From Larus michahellis (lineage: Eukaryota > Chordata > Aves > Charadriiformes > Laridae), in the NCBI RefSeq assembly GCF_964199755.1, contig NC_133911.1:1081001-1145000 (forward strand): a stretch of 64,000 bases of DNA, in the 5' to 3' direction. The notes beneath the pieces were generated by a model. That model saw only the letters and a program-made list of their open reading frames with translations, had not been told where the DNA came from and did no database searches. The position numbers and the translations under genes are program-made. This document shows, piece by piece, positions 37,477-47,300 of the stretch (position 1 is its first letter; the number at the start of each line of letters is the position of its first letter).

Positions 37477-39869
37477 GGTAATCTGAACGAGACCATCAAG
37501 TGAACAGCAATCCCTCACCTCTAAAAAAGAAAAGCCCTCTCGAACCACTGAGAAATGGATGAGTAAGAGTGGTTTATTTATTTAGACTTTCAATAAAACT
37601 TTGACAGTATCCTGCACTGGGGGATTTAAAATCTTGCAACCTACCCTGGTTACACACAAGGACATCAGAACTTTTGTGTGTTTAATAGATCTACTGAGAT
37701 GTGGCAGATAGCAGAGGATTATCTGGGTTAGTCGATGAGAGAGGCTGTAGGGAGCTGCAGAGGGAATTCACTGCTAACAGAGACCAGTCTCGCTGCAAGG
37801 GAAACGTAGTGTTGATAAATGGAAGTTCACGCACACCGTAGGGACCATCTGACCTACTCCTGCGTATCGCCAAATTCACTATCATCTATAAGCACACTGG
37901 AAAAAGCCCTGTGTGTCACTGGACAGCTCAATAGCAACAGCTATTAAATGCTCAGAGACAAAAGAAACAACTTAAGGTTTGAAGTGCAATGGGCTAAACA
38001 AATGTAATATTATTAGGGCATTAAGCACCAACTGACAGGGCAGCGCTGCTCTAAATACTGTCTCAATTGTAGCCTCTGGGCTAGAAAAAGTGAAAGCAAC
38101 ACAAGCTGGATAAAGGGAACCACCCACACGTTTGTAATTGCCAAGCCACCCCACCCATCTTCCACCCAGCAGAGCCCTCCCTGAAACTCCTGCAGAAGAC
38201 CGGAATGGGAGTTATTTACCAGCAAACGGAGACTTTCCAGCTACGCATCCATGTGTAGTCTCTACAGACAGCAAAGCCCTGCATGGGGCTCAGCTCATGG
38301 CAAGAGTATATCGAGATGCACCACCTCCATGAGATGAACACTTGGGAAGATGCTCTGGGTGACAATAAAGCTCGGGTGAAAGTGGGTGGAGGACTGGGGT
38401 GAACCTGCAGGGAAACCTTGTCCAGGTAATGCACAGCAGAGCAGAGGGATGAGGGTGAATGGCAAGGACTGAGCTCAGCCCTTCTCTACCAAAGTGCTGG
38501 CCAAGAAAGCCAACGCCATGGAGTAAGTGGCATATGGCCTTGGCCTCCTTGGGCAGAGAAAGCCAGATTCACGTCAGGGAAAGCCATCATCATGCCCGTT
38601 AACAGGTTCAGCACAGCTGGAGGGGCACGGATTATCTCCACAGGCAGTTTGAAACCTGAGGCAGGGCTCTGCTCACCTTGTTACAGCCAAGAGGAGGAGA
38701 GCAAACTCCATCTCTGTCAGGAAGCCTCCAATGGCTGGAAGACCTGTGGGCTGAGATCATTTTGCATGGCACCAAGCTAGATCTAATCTATCTGGACAGA
38801 CACATTTGTTGGCAGCTACTTCGTGCTCCAAGCGAGGACGTGTACAACAGACCCGTCCTCGCCAGCCCTCCCCATCTGCAAGGGGCTCTGGGGCAGTGGG
38901 AGAAGGTCTGGGAAGCACAGAGAAGAAGGCAAGCAGACAGCTTGCCCAGACCAGACTTCCCATATGCTGCAGGGCTGTAAGTATCCCTGATCCAGGGGAT
39001 GAAGGAAATATCAGTCAGCAAACTTGACCCTGAGCTCCCTGGGAACAAGACAGGCATCACCTGCTCCCGTCGAAGTTGAAAAGGTCGCTGTCTGGACTGC
39101 CCTCAATGCTGGGCATCTCCTGGGTGTCCAAAAGGGGAAGGGAAACAAGGCAAATCCAAGCATTTGTGTTCTGCACAGATGGACTCTTACTAGCGCTGAT
39201 GCCCTTCAGCACTTTGCCTTTGCTAGAATACAGAGACGAGAGCAAACGCAGTCCCCTGGCATAGCGGGGTGAACACTGCCACCAGGTCACTCCTTAACCA
39301 CGCTGAGCAATTAGAGCTCCCGCGCTCTCGTGCAATAAGGCAGATTTTCCACTCCTTGACTTGTGCTGGTAGCTGTTGCCTGCGCAGCCTCCAGTTTGTC
39401 ATTTACTTGTCACACGCTGCTGTGGGTGAGCAGCTGTATGGGAAAGACATCTAGCCGCAGCCACGCTCAGAGCAAGGGGCAGCAGCAAACGCCTCCCGAC
39501 TCCTGCCAAAAGCAGCTCCTAAAGCCCTCAAACATCACTCATGGCTCCGCACGCCTCCGGTTACAACCAGCGGACCCCAGGATGCTTTCAGACATCCTGA
39601 CCGCAGTCCTCTCCTCTCTCCGCGTGGCCGGCATCACCTCTTCCCAGATACGGAGCCTGACATTTAGCGATGTTAAGATGCACACAGCTCGGCTGCGCCT
39701 GCGTGCCAGGCAATTGGGATCCCCACTGCTCCTTATTGCTCCTCCACCCTCTGTCTTGCCCGCACGCTTTGCCAGCAAGGACTTTCTGTTTCCTCGCAGG
39801 TCACAGAGAACAGGTGCCATGATCGGACTTGTGAGCGCTGCCTGGCCCCACTCCTGTCGGTAGAGGAAA

Positions 39870-40130
39870 GCTATATATAGCGGGCGCTACACAGCATCCA
39901 CGCGTCTCGTATTAAGTGGATTAAGAGCTAGCTCACTTTATCAGGTTTGCTTAAATGTGATTAGGAACCTGGGCAGATTTCCTGCTTTAAGTGATCATAA
40001 ATGGTGCAGGGAAGGCAAACCGAGAGCTTCTGCTTGAGCTCTCATCATGTGCGAAAGGCTGGCTGGAGACCCAATAAAAGGAATTACTGTTTTAACGCAG
40101 GAAATCAGGAATTGTGGCGACTTACTCCAA
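39870..40130. promoter_or_regulatory. Candidate regulatory island with TATA-like sequence and TNAAGTG motifs
   Basis: TATATATAG (39872-39880) is followed by TTAAGTG (39912-39918), CACTTTA (39934-39940, TAAAGTG on the other strand) and TTAAGTG (39987-39993). These fit the NKX-type core TNAAGTG, as at 31.4 kb. GATTAAG and GATTAGG cores lie among them. Confidence 0.32.
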
Positions 40131-40691
40131 CAAGGCACTGTACAGCTGACTGTGCGCGGGGATTAGACGCGTTAACTGATGCTGGAGAGGCGGCCGAGCC
40201 CCGTCCATTAGCCAGCCTCCTCCTCCCCATTACAAAAAGGTTACGGAGCCCATCTCCCCAGGAAGCGCCTCGGCTCTCACTGTCTGCAGCAAACCACCCA
40301 TATTCAGGAGAGGGAATTCCCTCTGGCTGCTGAAGCATCTCGTCCCTGCCCTGCCAAACGCCACTTGGCTTTTGCTGAGCTGGAGGCCGTTGGAAACGTC
40401 GCTTCCCTTTCCCAGTGCTTGAATTCGCTGGGGACGTGCTGGCAGCCTGCCAGACCGGTAACGAAATCTGTCAAGACATCAGCATCAGCCGGGGCACAGG
40501 GGCTTCCAGGGCTTGCCCAACTCACACGGAGGGTTTTCAGAGCGCTGGTACCCAACTCTCCTCCTCCTCTCCCCCAGGAGAGGCTTCAAGCAACATCCGA
40601 GCTCCCTCTGTGCTCCCGCCACCTCCATCCCTCACTCCTGGGCAAGGCAGCGGCATCTTTGCACCTAATCACAGATGGGTTGGATTTAAGG

Positions 40692-40735
40692 AAAAAAAAA
40701 AAAAAAAAAAAAACACCACAAAAAAACCCCCAACA
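40692..40735 (+). repeat. Poly(A) tract with ACC-rich end
   Basis: Twenty-two A, then CACCACAAAAAAACCCCCAAC. Low complexity; an ORF crossing it encodes poly-lysine and is not real. Confidence 0.8.
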
Positions 40736-42959
40736 ACCAAACCTAAAACCAAAGCCCAGAATTCACATATACTGTGTTAAAATAACACCTTGGGGCTGCC
40801 AAATTACACTTTGCCTTGGGAAATGCCAAGCAGGGGCCGCTCACAGCCGTTGCTGTACCCAGCAGCACCCTGCCTTTTTCCAAAGGAGCCTTCAGTGAAT
40901 GGGACAGACACCGGGTCAGAATGAAAGTTGGTGCAGAAAACAGACGTTTCCTAACAGTCACGAGCTTAATCCTGCACCCTAAATGGCACCAGTTAACGCA
41001 TGGAGATATAGAAATCATTAACTGACCTAACGTCCTCCATGGGACGTTGCTCCCCAGGCTTCTGTTACAGACAGCCTGCGCTTTTTCCAAAAGCATCTGG
41101 CACTTGCAACAGGAGGACACAGCGAAGGGCAGGACAGTCCCATGCTCCAGCCTGACCTGACAATAGCTCCTTCGCTCCCTTACAGAAGATGGCACCAAGG
41201 TCAAGTGGGGCACAGGACCCCACGTAACCCAATGGGTCACCCAGCACCTGGAAGACGACCTGCAAAAATCACATTTTCAGAAATAAGGATTCTTCCTTCC
41301 AATCAATTGCTTTACACTTGTCACTGTGCAGCCGCATCTTTCATTCTCCGTGTTTTATTTTTACAGAGGGAAAAAAAAAAATAAGCAGCATAACAAAAAA
41401 ATCGCTAGTGATGAGCATCTTCAGCATTGGGCTTGCCAGACCAGGATGTGCCCTGGGAAACGCATCTTCCTTCCAGGCAGGATAGAGGTGTTGCTAACAC
41501 TGCAATTTGCTCTCACGTGCGTACTTCATCCATCAAGAATGAACTGGAACAGGGGGATCCGAGCTATTATCTCCTCATAATCATACAGGAGATGCTTGAT
41601 AGTCCCTGTACAGCCGCAGAGCTCTCACTGGGCGTATACTGCTGGCAGGACTCTGCTGAGGATACATCTATGCAGGCTCTTGCTGGTCACGAAGGCAGGA
41701 GAGATGACCCTAAACAGCGGATGTGAGCCTGAACCTCACCTGATGTGTGATTTACACTGTCCCCCTTCAACTGTGACAAAACTCAGTCAATAGGGACCAA
41801 AGGGATCAAAGTCAAAATGCATCACTTGCATGCTTCTCCCGAGCTAAGCCTTATAAGGGGGCTATAAATGAGGCAACTTCTCCCCAAACCCTGCTAAACC
41901 TTTAGTCTTCCTCCAGAGTTTTTCAGGAAAAAAAGGGAGATCAGCTTCACCTAGCCTGTGCTACAGGCTGTGTTCCACAGCTCCCGTGGAGCCAGAAAAG
42001 GGGGAAACAGCTTCTATCTCCAGCAGCCTGTGGGAGAAAATCCACCGCTTACCTCCCGACACATCTGCTCTGTGACCATCAAGACGCACTTGCTTGTTCT
42101 GTCACCATCCCTGTGCTCATCCTAAGCGCCACGCTCAGCTCTTCTGTTTCCAGGCAGGCATGAGATGGTCTCCAGCAGTACCCTCTGTGCTCTCCACAGC
42201 CTACCCACTCTTTCTCCACAGCCTAGTCTCAAGCTCTTCTTTAAGCAGCGACAACCAGGGATTGGAGGTGCCCTGTCCAGAGCTTGGAGTTGTCCTTCGG
42301 CTTGGTGGTGGCTCCAGGTCTCTCCACACCTGCCCAGAAGCTGGGTATGGCCTGGGAAGGCCAAGAGGAGCTTCAGCAAAGGTGCAGAGGCACCTGGCCG
42401 TTAGCACTAATCCTCAAGACCTTGAGCACCATCTCCTGGTCATTCCCGGATTCAGTGGCAACTTAACCTCACTCTTCCTCCATTTCATCGTCAGGGCACA
42501 GCCTGGAGGACAAGCTGCGCATGCAACTGAGGAAGAGAAAGGTGGAGGCACTTTCACGACATGTGCAACAAACACTTCAACAGCGTCATGTGCTTGCTGC
42601 CGCACACCCCAAAAAAATGCCAGAGAGAACATTAGCTCCACAAAGCCCCTCTCCTGGGGTCACCCCTTGTTGTTCACTTCTCCAAGCTCTAACAGGAACA
42701 ACAAACTATCTCACTGGCATAACCACCCTGGCACTCTCCTGCGTCGCCATTTCTGCCTGGTGGCTGTGAGCAACCAGCGCAAGATGCTGCTGGAACACTC
42801 CAATCTGTTCATCCCCTGCACTGCCGTGGCTCTGGGCAGCGTGATGAAAGGAGCGCTGCTCGCCGCAGGGTCTCAGGCTGCGAGATGCGGCGGGGATCAC
42901 CGCTCAGTATGTAAATATCGCAGTGGCGGAGTTCAACCTTTTGGCATGAGGGAAAGGAA

Positions 42960-43110
42960 GATAAATGCCACCAGTCCCCTTAGAGCCACAGGAAACCTGC
43001 ATCTATCTAATTGCACTTCATAATGGATTCAGCAAACCATTAATTATCAGATTATATTTTAGGAAACGGCAGATAAAAAAGCCTTACGAAATTTAGCCTT
43101 AAAGGGGCCG
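42960..43110. promoter_or_regulatory. Candidate AT-rich regulatory island near the ZBTB40 3' end
   Basis: TAATTG (43008-43013) and TTAATTATC (43040-43048; homeodomain core joined to a GATA core) with GATTATA just after. It lies about 700 bases beyond the predicted poly(A) site. Confidence 0.3.
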
Positions 43111-43814
43111 CTGTGCTGCAATGAAGCTGTTGCATCGCGCTGGCACCAGACAAGCAAACTTTACGGCAGGTATCTGAATGCGTTTCACAAAGCAATGCCC
43201 TGTGTGCCACGGGGAACGTCTGTGTGCAGTCACAGCAGCACACTGAGACAGATATGCCTTCATTAGTGCCAATCCGCTGATACCAGTCACGGGGGCCCTG
43301 CCATGCAGACACAGCCCTTTCTCAGATGCAGCAGCTTCAGCACATCCTCGGTGAATTAGAGGGGAGGTGGGAGAGGGCAGGGCTGCTTGCTCGCAAAGAG
43401 GATGTGGACGCCCGGACCTGCCCGTGACCCTTCTTTGTAAGGGACAGCCGCAGCAAAGACATGGATGGGATCAGACCGGTGCTACGCACGCGGCGGTGCC
43501 TGAGCAGCTCCCAAGCCATTTAGCACAACTCCCCAGTCTCTGCTTGAGGCCCAAACGTCAGCTGCACTGGAGGACTTTTCCAGCTGGCACAATGGGCGGC
43601 ACAACGGTACAGGGAGAGCAACCGAGGAACAAAGCAGCCCTTAAACATCCTGCAGAGTAGCAGACACCTGCAAGCGCATCACTGATTCAGCTATAATCTC
43701 CACCCCGAATTCTCGGGGCAGCTTTTTCTTTGGTTTCACATACCCATACTGGCCCAGCTTTGTCCTGCATTGGTCTCCTCCTCTCCACTCTCTTCACATG
43801 TGAATACACACAAT

Positions 43815-44105
43815 TCCCATTTTTTCCTCTGCTTCTTTATTTCTCTTGAGCCTGGAGGGTTGAGTGGTCCAGCTCACCTGAGCTGGCAGCTGCTGACTGC
43901 AGGGCGAGTTCCCAGGCCCTTGCGAACGTCTACAAACTCCTCCTGTCCTTGGCCATGCTGTGCTTGCTGCATGCCATTTCTTTTGCAGCGTCACATCCCC
44001 GGGGCTGCTTTCCCAAAGAAACCCCGAATCTCCCTGCTGGAGCGGCATGTACAGCTCCTGAATGAGTCTAGTGGATACCGGGCGCCATGCATGGGCACCC
44101 GCTGC
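43815..44105 (-). other. ZBTB40: ZBTB40 3' untranslated region (short, approximate end)
   Basis: The stretch between the stop codon and the first good poly(A) signal is about 290 bases. The 3' end near 43815 is estimated from the signal position. A longer alternative 3' end further left cannot be excluded. Confidence 0.55.
43836..43841 (-). terminator. Poly(A) signal AATAAA of ZBTB40
   Basis: TTTATT on the plus strand reads AATAAA on the minus strand, 265 bases after the TGA. A GT-rich stretch (TTGTGTGTATT, minus strand, around 43803-43813) follows about 25 bases downstream, as expected for a cleavage/polyadenylation site. Confidence 0.65.
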
Positions 44106-44303
44106 TCACTCTCCCTTGGTTTCTTCACAAATCAGAGTGACTTTGTCATCAAACAAGTCCTCCATGGTCACTGCCACCAGCTCGGAGCCAGCTTGGCTCA
44201 TCTGAGATTCAGGCAACGTCACAAAGACTTGGGAGCCAGCAAGTTGTGCCTCATCAAAAGAGATGATGTGTTCTGCTGCTCCTTGCTCCGATGTCTGAAT
44301 TAC
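44106..44303 (-). CDS. ZBTB40: ZBTB40 last coding exon w13 (C-terminal tail and stop)
   Basis: This exon has 198 coding bases (65 codons plus TGA at 44108-44106), entering in phase 0 after acceptor CTTCCACACAG/GTAATT. It encodes [19 protein letters not shown], then [15 protein letters not shown] and [12 protein letters not shown], ending KGE. There is no finger here. The motifs GSQVFVTLP and SELVAVT match the C-terminus of human ZBTB40 as I recall it, which suggests a conserved protein-binding tail. Function of the tail is unknown to me. Confidence 0.93.
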   Translation of the reverse strand, partial: VIQTSEQGAAEHIISFDEAQLAGSQVFVTLPESQMSQAGSELVAVTMEDLFDDKVTLICEETKGE

Positions 44304-47300
44304 CTGTGTGGAAGATGACCTGAGAGTCAGACACTTACAGCACTGCTTTCCCCAGGATCGCTTTGCTCCCCACATCTTTCTTGGCCCCAGCTCTGGTAAT
44401 AACATTTAGCTTCACACCAGAGGTCTGCAATTACAATAGGCGTGAGACTAACGGGAAACACCGAACGCCACACACTGATGATGCAAAAGACAAGACAGGA
44501 GAGTAATTTAAATATTTCTCTCCACAAAATTGCTATAATTTAGCTCCACAAGCAGTCGTAGACAATAAACGCTCTGTGATTATCCACTGGAGGAATGCCA
44601 GCCCAGGGAATCTTGCACCCTCGGCTCCCTCATCCAAGGAGCTGTTCTCCACTGATGGATGAAGAGAAAGACTCTGGGTTCAAGCCTAGCATTTGGCTCC
44701 CGACAAAACAGCTATAATCTCATGGGATGTGTCATCTGGGCTTTAATAGCCTCCGAGTAACCAAACACCTCTGCACACGCTGTCAGTCTCTTCTCCTCAG
44801 CACCCAAAAACCAGGACTGAGCTGCCTCCCCTCCAGCAAGCCCACCTCACACCAGCACAGAAATCCCAGAGCACCGTGGGCTGGGGGGCTTGCATCCTGG
44901 ACCCCTCTAAGAAGGGGTAATCAGGGAGCAGAAGGAATAACAGGAGTCACAGGGTGGATCTGGGAAGAACAAGAGGGTTGGAGGTGGAGGACGGATGAAC
45001 AACCACGGGTGCTGTGGCACAGAGCAGTCTTTACCTGCACAATCTGGGTCGTGGTGGCTTGGGAGAAGACCACCTTGGGATGCTCAGCGCTGTAGTGCCC
45101 CTCCAGCTCGCCCTGGGAGGGGAAGAGCTCCCCACAGAGCTCACAGGGGAAGGTGCTCTCCGTCTGCTTGAAGTGTTCGGTGGTGACGTGGTTCTGCAGG
45201 GCCCCTGGGAAGCGGAAGGATGCTGAGCAGTACAAGCAGCGAAACGGCTGGGAGCCTGCGGGGAGATGCACTGCCTTGAGCCTGGGCTGCGACAGCCAGG
45301 GCCAGCCCAAAGGCACAGGGAGCTGCAAATGGCCAGAACGCACAGGGCTGAAACCCACCAGGGACGTGTGCCAGTGTCCCTTCTCCTGGCTACACCACTG
45401 TCTGTCAAAGAGTTCGTGGCTGTTCAGGTCCATTTTAGATCTAGCTCTCTGCAGCACTGGCATTCAGAATCAGGCTGGTGTATGACTGTAGCTGCGGCCG
45501 TCCCTTCCCAAAAACATCTCTTCTCCCTTTGCATCATCCAGCACTGCTCCTTGTTGACCTGGCTTGCACCTCCCGATTCAGCTATTGCAAACCCATCATC
45601 CAGCCCAGGGGCTCCCTCCTCTCAGCCAGGGCTATGTCTAGGTCTCCTCCGTCCTCACTCTCCAGGCTGCTGTGGACTGTCCCCTCCAATGTCTCCCGAT
45701 CCGTCTCCCCCGCTGCCGTCCCATGCACGGCCCTGGGGACTCGCCTTCTGTAGTAGTCTGATCTGCCAGTTCACCCTGCCCCACAGCCTTGCTTCAGATC
45801 GCTCACTTGCCAAAGGGCCCTTGACGTGGTCTCCCCAAGTGCAGGTCCCTCTTTGATTTTTCTGGTGCTAAACTCCCTTTTTCTCCAGTCTCCCACTAGC
45901 TCTGTCCTCCACAGATTCCCATGGTTGGGGTTCTGTTCCTTGTTTCTCTGGGCTGATGTCTCCTCACCCGCACTGAGCTCTCTTATCTGCTGTAACAAGT
46001 AAATCCAGATCCTTCCTTGACTCCAGCGGCCCCAGAAGCTTAACAAACATGTCCCAGCCCCACCAAAACCAGTGCTCTTCCAGTTCATCCATTCGTTTTG
46101 TGTTTCCTCTCCCTCTGCTTCCTTACCACACCCACCTTCACTCTCCCACTTACACCTTAGACATCACTCACTGAGAGGAACAGTCTTTGCTCCCAAGGTT
46201 AACACGAACAACAGCAAGTGTAACAGACCTGAGTGCCTGCACTTCACATGGACCTGCAGAAGAGCCAGCGTGGGAAAGAGTTCCTTGCACATCTCACACT
46301 CGTGGAACTTCACATCTGCAAAAAAGGCCAAGAACAGAAAAGTGTGCACCCAAGTTCTTCTACAAGACCTTCTGGACCATAGCTTTGTTAATGTTTCAGC
46401 AACACCACACATGCATATAGACGTGAGGACCACCTTTGGAAATAAGGCAGGAAAAGGAGAGGCCAAGAGCAAGCGGCCTTCTATCCTCTGAGGATAGGCT
46501 GAGAGAGTTGGGGGGGGTCAGCCTGGAGAAGAGAAGGCTCCGGGGAGACCTTAGAGCCCCTTCCAGTCCCTGAAGGGGCTCCAGGAAAGCTGGGGAGGGG
46601 CTTTTTGCAAGGGCATGGAGCCATGGGACGAGGGGCAATGGTTTAAACTAGAGCAGGGCAAGTTTAGATGAGACATTAGGAAGAAGTTCTTTACACTGAG
46701 GGTGGTGAGACACTGGCCCAGGTTGCCCAGAGAGAGGGTGGAGGCCCCATCCCTGGAGACATTCAAGGCCAGGCTGGATGAGGCTCTGAGCAACCTGATC
46801 TAGTTGAAGATGTCCCTGCTGACTGCAGGGGGGTGGGACTAGATGGCCTTTAGAGGTCCCTTCCAACCCAACACACTCTATGATTCTGTTCTATTAAGTG
46901 AACTGCAAGACGCTGAGGTGAGACTTGCCAGAAAAGGCTGCTACAGCATACAAAGAATCTACTGTGATTTGCAGGTAAACGGGACATGAAATCTTCTCCT
47001 ATCAGAGTTATTACTACATCTCTCCAGGAATCGCCACGCGTTTTTGTTTGCTAACGAATGGGCCATCACCTGCGTGCTCTGCCTTGACGTGCTTTCGGTG
47101 AGCAGCAGTGCTGGAGAAGGTTTTGTCACAGGAGCTGCACTGCAGGGAGGAGAACTTGGAGGAGCGGTGATTCTGAGCTGCAAAGACATCAGGGTGGTGG
47201 GTCCGGTTGTGATACCATAACCCTGACAACTGCTGCAATGATAAGGATCACAATACATGGTGGTTACAATACAAAGCTGTTCCATGGACATCATGACAGC

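Larger units (their letters stand above)
37477..43814. other. Intergenic, downstream of ZBTB40, no gene recognised
   Basis: Contains the islands at 39.9 and 43.0 kb and the poly(A) tract at 40.7 kb. The 309-codon frame at 42094-43023 starts on TTG and has no recognisable domain. Confidence 0.55.

Noticed and set aside
36767..37503. Overlapping ORFs of 239, 199 and 136 codons with a 40-residue repeat
   Set aside because: They are produced by the 40-bp minisatellite, which is open in all three plus frames. The repeat peptide is the same in each frame cycle and no gene structure surrounds it.
38490..38522. GGCCAAGAAAGCCAACGCCATGG, similar to a stretch of CR1 ORF2
   Set aside because: The similarity is limited to about 25 bases with no CR1 sequence on either side; likely chance or too decayed to call.
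42094..43023. 309-codon plus-strand open frame
   Set aside because: It opens on TTG with no upstream ATG context, has no domain, and runs into an AT-rich noncoding island.
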